A stretch of 64,000 bases of DNA, taken from contig CM041465.1 in the NCBI GenBank assembly GCA_023213395.1, positions 23,808,001-23,872,000 of the forward strand, read 5' to 3'. Below are positions 52,692 to 64,000 of this stretch, one piece after another. A program made the position numbers and the translations under genes. Numbering within the stretch: the first letter of the stretch is position 1; each line of letters opens with the position of its first letter. This stretch comes from Cycas panzhihuaensis. Taxonomy: Eukaryota > Cycadophyta. The notes beneath the pieces are model-generated. The model had not been told where the DNA came from and ran no database searches. It was given only the letters and a program-made list of their open reading frames with translations.

Positions 52692-53074
52692 TCAAAGGTA
52701 GTCATCAAGGAGAGGGAGGAGACGAGGGCCCTAGGGATGTGTCGAATGTTGACAGACTAAAAACAAACTAATAGGGATCTAGTGGTCGAAGTGAGGCCTC
52801 TCAGGCATGGGCATCGCACCTGGTAGACCTAGGTGAGATGGGACACCACAACTTGGGAGTCACAAAGGAGAACAATGGGTCCATGGTGGAAATGGAGTGT
52901 ATCAGTAAGGGCTTCAATAATGGTTGCGTATTCAGATTCGTTATTGGTGGCCTCAGGGAGGAAGACTCTGGAACACAGAAAATTATATTTGGAAGGGTCG
53001 CGAAGAATCCATGCGGTGGCAGAGGGATTGGGATTACCGTGGCTTCCACCATTGGTAAAGATGAAGAGGGTCAT
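52692..53074 (-). pseudogene. aRNH of element Y (frameshifted)
   Basis: M-T-L-F-I-F-T-N-G-G-S-H-G-N-P begins the domain; the first catalytic D is N here. E (N-N-E-S-E-Y) and D (L-C-D-S-Q-V-V-V-S) remain. TAG at 52829-52831 follows S-H-L-T, exactly as in A and Z. The end L-L-D-D-Y-L then TGA (52692-52694) matches A, but the length of 383 nt shows a shift downstream of the TAG. Confidence 0.8.
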
Positions 53075-53612
53075 GGGTGAGAAAAGAAAGTATCTCAGTT
53101 GAAAGAATATATAATGGAGATAAGGGCAAAGAAAAAGAGGCTTGTATGGCTAACAATGATGGCTACGAAGGGTAGGAGGACCCAACAATGAGGCTACCTA
53201 GTGTTGGAGTAGTTTGTCCCACCAACGAGAAAGAACAGTTAGCGAAAAGGCCCCTCTAGGTTGCCAAAGGTCACTTAAGGAAATGAAAAGTGATCCCATA
53301 TGGAGGGAGTGTTCCCTTTGGGGACCCCAAAGGTACGAATGGGCCGCAAAAATGGGTTCAAGAAGGTAAAACAAGCCAAACAAGTATAAACTCGGGCATG
53401 CATAGGAACGGCACGTAAAACGAGATATAAGGGCCCTAACAGAAATTCATTAGTGAGGTGCCATAAATGCACCTAAAAGAAAGAGCAAAATGAGGGCTAT
53501 GGAAGCAAAAGAGGAAACTAGTCTAGAAGGAAATGATGATCAGGGATAAGAGATGGCCTCAAGGGTTGTCTTGAAAGTAAAAATAGAGAAAGTGCCCGCC
53601 AGGACCCTCCCC

Positions 53613-53620
53613 TATATAAG
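53613..53620 (+). promoter_or_regulatory. TATA box of the antisense gene, element Y
   Basis: TATATAAG after AGTGCCCGCCAGGACCC, followed by GGATTCATTTTC, as in Z and A. It is 160 bp upstream of the exon 1 ATG and 538 bp from the aRNH start. Confidence 0.65.
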
Positions 53621-53779
53621 GAAACTCGATGAAAATGGGATTCATTTTCATGGTCTCACAAATGAATCAGAGCCCTTTCCCTTATGCAATGGAGTGCCAC
53701 CTGACTTTGGAGGCACGCAGAGGAGGATCTAACCGTTGCATCAAGACTAAGAGATAGCCAGTGAGACTAGAGCGACGAG

Positions 53780-54532
53780 ATGGTAATGACGAGACCAAAT
53801 CTAGTGAGTGGATCATCTAAGCATAACCCCATCTTGTGATTTAAAATTTACTACTTTTTATGACTTTTTAGCGTAGTTTTAGGCCTCTTAAAGGTAATAT
53901 GTAATCTCCTAGAGTCAAAATTAGACCTAGAGAGAGGTGGGACCAGGGCATTAGGTAGCCCTGGTCCTAATGAGCTTGAAAGTGGCTCACCTAAGTAAAA
54001 TTTTGGGATTTTTTAGGCGAAAAACCCCCCTTTATGGGGGGGTGACATTTGCACCACGGCAAAGATTGTAGTGTCGTGATCTTTTCCGTGAGGCCCTAAT
54101 CACCGTGGGACCTAGGCCAATCTCTGCGATACTGCAGAATTTGGCATAGTACAAAGGCAGATCTAATGAAAAGATAATGAGAGAGGCCTCATGGCACCTA
54201 ATTCTTGACCAAATGAAGATGAGGGACAATTCAAAGGGTAGAGAGGTGAGTATGAGTGAGACTCTAACTTGTTTTGGGATGTTTGCAAGCAATGATCATG
54301 GTTGACAACTACGAGAACATCGGTATGGCAATGTTGAGCTTTATTGAGATGATGTCTCAGGAGGACAGATAGGTTTTGGTTAGGTGTGGCCTACTAAAGG
54401 TCATGAGGACACCATAATATACATCAAACCAAGGGCTCCTAGTAGACATCATCTCACATTGGGACAGACGAAGACACGTGTTCCATCTTCCTCAGGTAGA
54501 AGACATGATAGTCATACCAGGGGATATCAGGA
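53780..54532 (+). pseudogene. Antisense PMD-like gene of element Y, 5' fragment
   Basis: Exon 1 is 53780-53803 (M-V-M-T-R-P-N-L), followed by GTGAGT. Exon 2 begins at about 54289, in frame, with the acceptor decayed from CAG to CAA. It reads M-V-D-N-Y-E-N-I-G-M-A-M-L-S-F and on through W-D-R-R-R-H-V-F-H-L-P-Q to G-D-I-R at about 54530. There the sequence jumps to gag on the other strand. Intron 1 keeps the palindrome block at about 54118-54160. The rest of the gene is deleted. Confidence 0.7.
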
Positions 54533-55116
54533 GGAGGCATGCTAACCCCAAGCTAGGGGAAATACATACCTCGAGTGGTTCCAAAAGAGTTAGGACCACA
54601 AAGGGAGGTAGAGGATGCAACAGATGTCCCTAAAGTAGATATGAGAATCAAACAGGATGAATGTGATAGGATAAATGGGTTACTTGTTATAGGTGGAATA
54701 GACATGGATGAAGGAGGTGGGGTTAATGTGGATGAAGAAGGTGCCCCACCATGCAAGACATCTTCAAACCATCTTGGATGTGGTTGAAGATGAGTGGCAC
54801 AGAAGCATGCATTAAGAGCTTCAACCACATCAGTGGGAGGGGTATCTGCCTGATCGTAAGAGGTAGATGGAACCTCTAATGAAGCAGACCCCTCAAGATG
54901 CTCCTCATAAGAATCACCACCTGGGAGATAGAACTCAAGAGAAGACAGAACCTCCACCCTATGAGTAGAGGGATGGACATCATGTGGGTGTTGTTGGTCA
55001 CCCGAATAATAGATAGGGTCGTCACCCTCTTGGGTGGACCCCGCGAAAGAGGTAGGAAACTCATGGGTGCTAATGGCATAGGTGTGGTATACCCAATCAG
55101 AAGAGTAACCTTTCAT
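54533..55116 (-). pseudogene. gag: gag of element Y, N-terminal fragment
   Basis: ATG 55116 (M-K-G-Y-S-S-D-W) opens a Pro/Ser-rich frame colinear with A and Z, including T-P-P-T-D-V-V-E-A-L and H-P-R-W-F-E-D. It is cut at the R-G-M-Y-F-P block, where the deletion junction with the antisense gene lies (about 54529-54536, with an AGG repeat shared by both sides). Confidence 0.8.
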
Positions 55117-55360
55117 GGTCAAATTAGAATCCAACGACAAAAGGGGATTATATAAAGGACCTTTTAATAGCGGGGGAAGACCTCATATGTGGTATGAGAA
55201 GCGTCACATACAAGACTCACCAATATGTTAGGAGAAAGATAGAGAGGCAAATGTAATGTATGTGTTGAGGGCTACCCAACAAAAAGGACAAAAGGAGAAA
55301 GCTACTAAGAGGTAGTAGCACCAACAAGAAGAGAGAAAGACTAGCTCCCTTACTAGTAGG

Positions 55361-55378
55361 TCCCTAGTATGGTCGCCA
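55361..55378 (-). other. Primer-binding site of element Y
   Basis: On the - strand TGGCGACCATACTAGGGA lies one base from the LTR end GATTCCA. The leader to gag runs to 55117. Confidence 0.85.
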
Positions 55379-55379
55379 G

Positions 55380-58372
55380 TGGAATCACATTTACGGGATG
55401 GTCACTATAATTAGTAGGGGTTAAGGTGGTTAACAACCAATACTGAAATATGGATAAGATCCTACAAGTGAAAGAGAACACCACACAGGGCATCCTATGC
55501 ATTGGAGCGCAAGTCTAGGACCCACGAATGGTTCTTAACTTCCTGGGAGGAGCTTTCACTTTTAGTCTTGAGGGGTGAGATACACGTGAAGGTATCTCAG
55601 GTAATCCCAAAGGTTAAGGTCCTTCCACCCTTAGATGGCCGGAAGGGAGAAGGAGAGACCCACAAAAGGGGGGTTCCAATAGAAGGAGGAAAAGATGCAA
55701 GTGTAATAGACACAGATGAAAGGGAAATCGGTGCGAGACAAGCACAACTAAAGTCCCCTAGGTTGGTTAACTCAAGGTGAGTCTATGAGAGAATAAGAGG
55801 TCAAGAGTAAAGGCCTAGTTGCTATGAAAGTAAGAGGAAGAGGGTTCAAGCCTTAATAATGGTGAATAAGGCCATGAACAATTGGATGTATAGAGTGTGT
55901 GGTAAGAAAGTGTTGTATATTGTCACAAAGGAAAAAAATAAATGCATAATGCACTCCCTCTCTCTCTTTTTCTTTTATGAAACAAAGAGATAACCAAAAT
56001 GCATCATGCAAGTTCAAGCATGTACTCTAAAATGATGCAAGCCTAAAAGGGTATTTATGTGGAGGTAAAAAGGGGAAAAGAGTGTAATTGTTATGACATG
56101 CTCCTTCCTATAAAATCAGCTATGCAACATGCACATGCATAAAAGCTAGTTTGTTTCCTTTTTTCTTTATGTGTCTTAATATAATAATGGCATATACTCC
56201 AACAACAATAAAGGGGGAAGGGGCGTATAAGAAGAAGAGGTACGTATCCAGAAAATAGCTCAGCTAAAGGAGGCACTCTGCTTATGCTCCGTGTACAACC
56301 TCTAGTCTTTGCCCTCCATGCGACCATTGCCGAAGAGAATGTTGATGGGCTTCCTTACCTTCCCCATATAAAAAGGAAGCAAAAGGAAGAGGCAAAAAAG
56401 AGTGGTTGCTATGCAAGAAAAGAAAGGAAAGAAATGAAAAAACAAAGGGGTAAGACTTACCTAGATTGAAGCTCTCATTTGCTCCACACATATTACTGCC
56501 AAACCTATAAGTATAAAGGGTTTTTCCCTTCTGAAATGGGGCTGCCAAGATGCAAGCTAATATATGTGCAATGATATAAGATAAATTTTAAAATTTTATG
56601 CCTTAAGTTAGTTAATCTACTACTCAACCTAACTATGCACTCTTTTAAAGAAAATAATGTACGCCAAACAAGAAAGAGAGGTTAGCCTCAAGATGGCCAA
56701 CCCTCCTATAAGTGGACCTCTATGTAGCCTTGAGATATAAAAGTACAACAGTTTTATGGCAGCCTATGGGCAGCAAGTAAGAAAATGAGTGAATGTTATA
56801 TGATGTGGAAGGGTTACCTACGTAGCGAAGATGCTATGGGTAGTGAATCACCACACCGACCTTTCTAAGGATCCAGATGGATGTTGAATGACATTTGGGG
56901 CTTAAGGAGTGCCTAAAAGGAGAGTGTGCAGACCTGGAACCAGCGTAGAAAGGGCTGTGTATGCTGATATCCAGTGTAGGCTTGGTCTCACAAACTCCTA
57001 GTTTACTCAAGAGAAGCACAGATGCAAGAGAGGAAGGATGGGAAGGGGTTTGCCCTTGGGAAGTAGGCCCAAATGGGATGGATCCCACCTTAGCTCCCTT
57101 CATCAGTCCTTATGGACCCTTTCCCGCAGCTTTCTTGGGAGAAACCAACAAAGAATGGGAGAAATCTTGAGGTAACAAAGCCAAAAATAGGACAAACACT
57201 CTCTTTTTACAGCAAAAAACATAAAAAGAGAGGATAGTATACTAATGGACAAGCTTTAATGGAATAAATTTATGCTAAAATATAAAACCAGAGTAAGAGG
57301 CACCTGTTGGGCTATGTTAGAGGTGGATCTACCCCTATAAACAGTGGAAGAAGGCAGATTTGTAGGGTTCACAAGGTACCTCATAAGGTGGTGTTGCAGG
57401 AGAAACTTGCTTGACGAGAACTGAGGGGTGAGCGTGGAGATCTCACTTGAAGATGCTAGATGAAGAGTCCTTTGCCATGTACCAGAGCTGTTACAGGTGA
57501 ATCCCAAGTTGAAATGACAGAAATTCCAGTGTTGCAAGCATACCTATGAGATGAGGGGAAGAGAGAGCAGAATAGTAGTAGTAGGAAGTGTTGTTGGAGA
57601 GCCAAGAGGGGTAAAATAAGGTCCTTTTTGGGATATATACCCATCCTAACCCTAATTGAGTGATTAGGGTTTGAGTAGGGCTGATATGTCAACTAATCCA
57701 TATGGCAGTTCTGCAAAAAGAGCAACAATTACCACGGCAGATTAAAAAAAACAGTGAGCAACAGTCGAACCATGGTAAACTTCACGGTACCATGGTAAAC
57801 TTCACGGTACTGCTAAGTTTACAATGGTGTGAGACCAGAATGCTAAAATAGCAATGGTAAAGGTACTGGGAGCCCTAAATGGAGATGTGTTAGGTCTAGG
57901 AGGGGTTGGCCCTCCTAGCCAGGTGGCTGGGGATAGTCCGAGTGACATGTAGGCTAGACCAAATAGGACATCAAGAGTTGGGATTCCCAGAAATGCTATG
58001 AAATGATGCAAGATAGTAACAAATCTTGGTGAAGTGTCAAGAGTTGTGATAGGTGACCATGGTGTGAGCAAATTACATGAGTTGGGTGAGGCTTAAGATG
58101 ACGTGGAGGTGGCGCGGAGGGTTGTAAAGCGCCACGGAGATGTCTGCCTTATGGAGAGGCAGGTCCCACGAGTCGCCATAGGCTAAAAAGATGACAAGCA
58201 GCATGATCAAGCAATACATGCAAGGTGATCACTCGAATATGATAAGCAATCATGCAATGAGGCAATGCTTCTATCTACCTTTCCAAAGAAACAATAAAGG
58301 CAAAAAGGAAGAATCATACCTGCACTTACCTAGGTCGACCCATCCATACCCATTCCTGGTAGCTGAGAAACA
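55380..58372 (-). repeat. 5' LTR of Y
   Basis: This uninterrupted 2.99-kb LTR begins TGGAATCACA and ends AGCTGAGAAACA on the + strand. It aligns with 32772-33275 plus 49823-52274 and shows the empty site of Z (GATGT at 55885-55889). A tandem GTAAACTTCACGGTAC repeat with a mirror arm is at 57774-57822. A TATA-like GTATATATCCC (- strand) lies near 57628-57645. The ORF at 56284-56469 has no domain. Confidence 0.9.
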
Positions 58373-58377
58373 ATATC

Positions 58378-60600
58378 CTTTTGGGTAGACCTTAGATATC
58401 CCAAATGGCTATTGTTTGTTCTTCCCTCTTTAGTGAGCTTAGGTTCATCTATGAGGGCTAATTAAAAATTGTAAAGTGAAATCCAAAACTTATCAAATAG
58501 TCAGTCCCATTTATTGAGACCTTTTTTTAGCATAGTAAGTCATCTAACTCTTTAGAGTATTTCTTCCAATCATTAGGTTTAAGCTAATACTTTTCCATTG
58601 AAACTCCTTCTACTCAGGAAGAAGTAAAGGATGTTGATTTGGTGGAGATTATCCCTATTTCATTAGGTTACTCATCTATTCCTTGGTCTTTGGATTTGAT
58701 TGATGAATTTTTAGTTTCTTCTTCCTCTCATAATGAAGAAGTAAATTTACATTCTATCACATCTTATAAGGAAATGCCTATGAGCAAAACTATTGATACA
58801 AATATTTTCCTTTCTATTTAAACTCATTTCTCATAGGTTTTATATTTGTTTATGGGGGAAAATACTTTAGTTTCTTCCATTGTGAATCATTATTTGATTC
58901 GTCATACAAATTATCTTTCACACAATGTGCCTACTGATGCTACGCCTCTCTTCTCTTGATCTCCTCTCTTTGCTACATGGTTGAATAAACATGAGAAGAA
59001 GATGTTGTTGCATTAGCATCTAGACTTAGAATCAAGTAGTGAGAATATTAATTCACTTGATACATACCTCCTCTCAAGTATGTGATGTGAATTTGATTTT
59101 CACTATTTCTTTTCCTTCCCATTCTTTTGTGGAAGCTTCTTTGTCATCCCTCATCTTGATGTCTTTGTCTAATCAATATTATCATTATTATCATCATGAC
59201 TTTTAGTAAACCCTTACATCAATTTGGGGACTTATTAATAGGTCTATTCTTTTTTCTCAAGCTCCTTTGATTATTGAGTTTATTCCTACTTGTCTAGGCT
59301 TTTGGTTGACTCTCCTTTACACTTTAGGCCCTCTTCTTTGTCTACTAGCCTATCAAGGAATTTACTTGTCATTAATCCTTTTTACCTTGATTATTTTGTA
59401 AATGACAAGGCAATTCTTAAATATTTAGTTGGGTCATCTCCTAATATTCCTTTTAGACATCATAGGTTAGGTTTTTTGAAAGTAATATAATTTGATTCAC
59501 TGCTAGTCAATCATTCTCAACCTTAGGAGGTAGTTTTTTTTATAGAACTTACTCCTCCTCATTTTAAAGAGGGAAATGCTATGCTTATGGAGTAAACTAC
59601 TAATGTTGACTTAGAACTAGGTGATACCCCTAAGATTATTAAACTAGGATTTAGTTGTGCTCCCTAAGATATCGCTCAATTTAAGGATCTCTTTCGTGAG
59701 TTCCAGTTGGTATTTGCTTAGGATTATAAAGATATGCATAGATTTGATCCCTAAGCCATCGAGTAGAATATCATAGTAACTCTTGGCATCAAACCTAAAT
59801 GACAAAAACAACATCCTATTCACCCACATCTCTCTTGTTATTAAATAAAAAGTAGAGAATTTATTAGCCATTAGATTCATTGAGAGTATTGATTACTCTT
59901 AATAGGTTTCTAATATAATTTTAGTCATAAAGAAAAATGATTTAATACGAATTTGCATTAACTTCTGAGACATTAATGAAGCACATCCTAAAGTCAATTT
60001 TTCTCTCTATTTTCTTGAATAGATTTGGGACTAGATGACTAGTTTTGAGGTGATGTCTCTTATGGATGAATTTTTCAATTATAATCAGATTTCTATCTCA
60101 CTTCAAGATTGTCATAAGATTGCATTCACTACTCCTTGGGCTACTTTCATGTATAAAGTCATGCATTTTGGATTGAAAAATGTTGGTGCTACTTATCAAA
60201 GAGCAATGGTTTATATTTTTCATAATTATATTGGTAATATTAATGTTGTGTACTTAAGTGACATGCTTGCTCTTTCTCATAAAAGATATAACCATTTTCT
60301 TGACCTAAGAATAATCTTCAAAAGGTGTAAAATATATCGTTTATATCTTAACCCCTCTAAATACATTTTTGTCGTGACCTTAGGAAGAATTCTAAGTAAC
60401 ATTATTTCTCATGATAGGATTAGAATTGATCCTAATAATATGAAGGTAATTATTGATATACCTCCTCTTAAGAATTAGAAGCAGATTAAATCTTTCCTAG
60501 GTAGACTTGGTTTCATAAGATGTTTTATTGCCAATTTTTCTTTCAATGCCAAGCCTATCATAAACCTCCTAAATAAATATGTGGAATATTGATAGCCTCC
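58378..60600 (+). pseudogene. Protease end and reverse transcriptase of element X (decayed)
   Basis: 58378 resumes the protease with L-L-G-R-P and ends at TAA 58459-58461, the position where A and Z also have TAA. A serine-rich linker is open at 58639-58821. The RT domain lies at about 59380-60480, with E-V-M-S-L-M-D-E-F, K-N-V-G-A-T-Y-Q-R-A-M and V-V-Y-L-S-D-M in place of the catalytic block (first D lost) at about 60243-60262. The upstream part of RT is full of stops. Codon use is strongly AT-rich compared with A and Z. Confidence 0.8.
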
Positions 60601-61030
60601 TCAAGTTCATGAGTCCTTCAATAAGTTGAATCAAGCCTTAATTTAATCACCTATGCTTACTCTGCTAAGATTTAATAAACCTTGTATCCTTTATACTTCA
60701 TCTATAAAAGAATCATTAGTTAGTATGTTAGCATAAGAGGATGAATTTAGTAAAGAACAAGTGATATATTTTATTATTAGAACATTAGTGGCTATTTAGC
60801 TTCATTATTCTCTTCTTGAAAAGGAATTTCTTTCTTTAATATTTATTGTTAGTAAGTTGTGGCATTACCTTCTTAGGAATATGGTCCATCTTATTATTTA
60901 ATCTAATCCTATTAAATATTTGCTTACTAAAACTAATCTTACTAGGGAACTAGGCAAATGGTCCTTATTACTACAATAATTTATCTTTCATATCGTCAAT
61001 AGAAAATCTAAGAAAGGCATGGTCATTGTT
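60601..61030 (+). pseudogene. RNase H of element X (decayed)
   Basis: Pieces such as C-I-L-Y-T-S-S, L-H-Y-S-L-L-E-K-E-F-L-S-L and V-N-R-K-S-K-K-G-M match the RT-linked RNase H and tether of A and Z in order. Several stops interrupt it. Confidence 0.7.
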
Positions 61031-62391
61031 GAGATTATAGCTGATGCTCCTCTCCTTAATCCTCCCAAATAACTTATTGATGATTCTCTTCCAATTGAAC
61101 ACATTCTCCATGTCTAGGTTGTCCCTTCTGATGATCTATGGTATGGGGAAATTAAGTCATACCTTCATGATCAATATTTCCCTTCTTCTTCTACCTCTAA
61201 GAAGAGAAGATAAATTCAAGCTACTGCTAGGAAATATCTATTACTTGATGATGTGATTTATAAATGTTCTTTTCATGGAATTCTTTTGAGATACCTTTCT
61301 CCTAATAAAATACTTATGGCCTTGATAGAATCCTATGAAAGAATGTGTGATTGACATTTTAATGGCTGATCAATAGCTTAACATATTCTTCGTATAGGTT
61401 ATTATTGGCCCATTCTATTTAAAGATGCTTATTCCTATGTACAAAGATGTCAAAAATGTTAATCTTATATGACCTTAATACACAAACCTGTATAAGAGTT
61501 AAATTGATTATCTCACCTTGGCTTTTCTCCCAATGGGGTTTTAACCTCATTGGTCAATTTTTTCTAACATTATCTAATAGTCATAAGTTTATTATAATTG
61601 AAATTGAATACTTTACTAAATAGAGTGAAGCTATTCTATTAGTCACTACTACTAGAAAGATTATTGCCATATTCACTTTTCAACACATCATTTGTAGATT
61701 TAGGGTACTGGATATTATTATAACTGATAATATGACTATATTTTATAATCCCCATGTTAGTGAATTATGTAGAAAATTCTATATTACCCATAGACTATCA
61801 ACCCCTTATCACCATCAAGCAAATGGTCAAGTTGAAGCCTTTAACATGACTTTAGCTAAAATTTTAGCCAAAATGATCATAACCTCTTATAGAGATTAGC
61901 ACATTTAATTATTTTTAGTATTATAGGCTTATAGAACCTCAATTAGAAGTGTTATAGGTATGATACTATTTTCACTCATTTATGGTGTTGAGGTTGTTCT
62001 TCCATTAGAAGTTGAGATTCCTTCCTTACATGTCTCATTGAAAGAATGCACTGATGAAGAGTTCCAAAGGGAAGCACATCTCTTGGAACTCAAAAACTTA
62101 GATGAGACTCATTTGCAATCCTTGCAAAATAATATAGCATCTAATGCTAGAGTCTAGCTACTCATGACAGGTATCTTACGCCCAAAAAGAATTGTGTTGG
62201 TGATAAAGTATTGAAGTTAGAATACCTCCATGACAAACAACAAAAGTTTTCTCCTAGGTGGGCTAGTCCTTATCTAGTAACCAAAGATTTAAATAATGGA
62301 GCCTATCAAATCTCAATAATGAAAGGTTTCAAATTTAAAAAGCCTATAAACTCTTAATATTTGAGAAAATTTTACACCTAGTGGCACTCCT
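61031..62391 (+). pseudogene. Integrase of element X (decayed)
   Basis: The zinc-binding end C-Q-K-C is near 61450. The core reads W-G-F-N-L-I-G (first D changed to N, about 61530-61550), I-T-D-N (second D, about 61720) and G-Q-V-E-A-F-N (E, about 61825-61846). The block V-V-L-P-L-E-V-E-I-P-S-L at about 61993-62028 is the same as in A. Stops and shifts prevent a single frame. Confidence 0.8.
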
Positions 62392-63083
62392 TGTCTCTAT
62401 AATGAGGATAAACTATGGCTTTAAATCTCTCTTCTTACCTATATGAGCTAAAACTATGGGTAATTCCTTTCTTTAGTCTTTTCTCATCTTCTCTTAAGCT
62501 ATTCTTTCTTTTATCAAAGTTTTTACTCATTATAATATTAACTTTTTTCTCCTTCTAACATTTGCATTAATTATGGGTGCTTTTCTTTAAGGTTTTAGTC
62601 TTTTTCTCTTTTGAGCTCCATGCTCAATAGAGAATTTGGGCCCCAAACCTTGTCATTTATTTTTATCCTTGAAAAGAGAGATTGGTTTCATTAGCTTTAG
62701 ATACTTTATCATTTGTCTAGATCATACTTCTACTTGTTAGTCCTTCATCTTGAGGATTCCTTTTTAGTCATATATTACCTACTATTTTCTTTTTGTTATT
62801 TTTATTATCCTCAATTCTCTTTATCTACATTTTGAAATGAGTACTCAATCTTTTACTTTCCCTTTATATTTGGAGACACTATGAATTTGATTTCCTTTAT
62901 TTCCCATGGTTTACTCCTTAAGGAGATTAGTCTCTTTCATTTTGGGTTTTATTGAAAAGGATAAATCCTTACTATATTAAGTAAAATAACTTCATAATTA
63001 TATGATTATGATTTTATTCTTGTGGAAAAAAAGTAAAAGGTGGAAATTTTAAAAAATCAATTAGAAAAAAAAGTAAAGAAATA

Positions 63084-63139
<56 letters not shown>

Positions 63140-63454
63140 ATCCTCCTCTTGTAATTTGGGACAAGTCATATGATGAATTCATCCTTATCTATTCTTTTAG
63201 TAGGTTAGGTTCATTTGAATAAGTCATTCAAGATTTTTAGGTCTAGCTACTTGGGTCCACTATAGCCTCAGTTATGATCAAACCCTGCTTAACACCTTTT
63301 GTTCGTGTTGATCATAGTCATCTTAATTATGTTTTTTCTTTTTCCTCTATAGAGTTGGAAATAATCTCATTCACTATTATCTCCTTATTGACTAATTTTT
63401 GCATATTTCTTCATTGATCACACCGTCTCTGAATACTAGTCCTATCTTCCTACG
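62392..63454. other. Spacer between integrase and aRNH in X, with (AT)n run
   Basis: It has 1.06 kb where A and Z have about 3.7-3.8 kb. No antisense PMD-like gene, no TATATAAG box of the conserved type and no GGTACC palindrome were found on either strand. A pure (AT)n microsatellite occupies about 63089-63134. Confidence 0.6.
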
Positions 63455-63860
63455 GTATTGAGTATATTCACTGATGGATGTAGTAGAGATAACCTAGGAC
63501 TATCTACTACTACTTGGGTGATCTATGACTAAATGGAAAATCCTCTCCTCTCCACTAGCCTATTTATACCTAGAGTAACTAGTAATAAAGTTGAATATTT
63601 TACCATCATTGGAGCCTTATCTAATGTCTCTCACTCTTGTCTTAGACCCATCATTATATATTCTAATTCTTAGATTATAGTATATCAACTAGTTGGAATA
63701 TATTAGGTGCACTCTTCATGACTCCTTCTCCTTCACCATCAGGCTTTATCATTGTTATTATTATTTTCTTTGATCACTATCTAGTATATTCCTCAAACCT
63801 TTAACACTAAAGCTAACACTTTTGTCTCTTCTACATTGGATGATTATTTAGATTGACTTT
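63455..63860 (+). pseudogene. aRNH of element X (decayed)
   Basis: I-F-T-D-G-C-S-R-D-N-L-G opens the domain near 63464. N-K-V-E-Y follows, then a decayed L/I-Y-S-N-S in place of C-D-S, and I-P-Q-T-F-N-T-K-A-N near the end. It is colinear with aRNH of A, Z and Y. The TAG that follows S-H-L-T in those three is not aligned here; other stops are present. Confidence 0.7.
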
Positions 63861-64000
63861 TATTATTTAGCTAGGGGCACCCCACTTCATAACAAGTATA
63901 AACTATCACTCTATAAAGAGTATAAACTATTAGTTTTTTAAGATAAAGGTTTAAGTAGTATGAAGGTTAGGATTATAGGTTTAAGAATGAAATGAATTAT
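63861..64000 (+). other. End of window, 3' region of X
   Basis: AT-rich sequence with a short repeated phrase (AGTATAAACTAT at about 63895 and 63919). No polypurine tract or LTR start is reached, so the 3' LTR of X lies outside. Confidence 0.4.

Larger units (their letters stand above)
32772..58372 (-). mobile_element. Element Y, Tat-like Ty3/gypsy with large internal deletion
   Basis: Its 5' LTR is on the right (55380-58372) and its 3' LTR on the left (32772-33280 plus 49823-52274, split by Z). Internal parts that remain are the N-terminal part of gag (- strand), the first part of the antisense gene (+ strand) and aRNH (- strand). Everything from mid-gag through protease, RT, RNase H and integrase to mid-exon 2 of the antisense gene is gone. 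Target duplication is ACATC/ATATC (32767-32771, 58373-58377), within the X protease. Confidence 0.85.

Noticed and set aside
53275-53472. Extra protein encoded in the aRNH/antisense spacer
   Set aside because: Related peptides are seen in A and Z but in different frames and with stops, so coding is not supported.

Overview
The window is plant nuclear DNA from a repeat-rich genome, probably a seed plant with a large genome; the species cannot be read from the sequence. No host gene, tRNA, rRNA or CRISPR array was found. Almost everything belongs to a nested stack of decayed LTR retrotransposons. Four related Ty3/gypsy elements (called A, X, Y and Z here) have Tat-like architecture: gag, protease, RT, RNase H, integrase, then a second archaeal-type RNase H (aRNH) before the 3' LTR. 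One Ty1/copia element and one solo LTR are also present.

Layout: 1-1628 is unassigned. 1629-5310 is an LTR (LTR1), itself hit by a 626-bp solo LTR. 5311-6053 is an internal remnant ending in a polypurine tract. 6054 starts LTR2, the 5' LTR of element X (+ strand). LTR2 is split by element A (+ strand, 6609-23071) and by a copia element (- strand, 23856-27258), and ends at 29000. X continues with a primer-binding site, gag and protease to 32771, where element Y (- strand, 32772-58372) is inserted inside the protease. Y's left LTR is split by element Z (- strand, 33281-49817). X resumes at 58378 with the protease end, RT, RNase H, integrase and aRNH, and runs off the window. Near-matching 5-bp target duplications support the insertions of A, Y, Z and the copia element, so the relative order is clear: X, then A, copia and Y, then Z within Y.

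The most notable content is a spliced gene carried antisense to gag-pol in A, Y and Z, between integrase and aRNH. It has a conserved TATATAAG box, an 8-codon first exon, a phase-0 intron, a long exon that keeps one reading frame over 1.1-1.2 kb, a phase-1 intron and (best seen in Z) a coiled-coil last exon. Its N-terminal part resembles the plant mobile domain (PMD). It lies head-to-head with aRNH across about 540 bp. Element X of the same family has aRNH but no trace of this gene.

Other shared features are GGTACC-centred palindromes in both the LTRs and intron 1 of the antisense gene, a common GATGT-type target for all three gypsy insertions, in-frame stop codons at identical places in different elements, and an FMDD motif in RT. 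Most private stop codons look like methylcytosine decay (CAG, CGA or TGG to stop). All elements appear defective.
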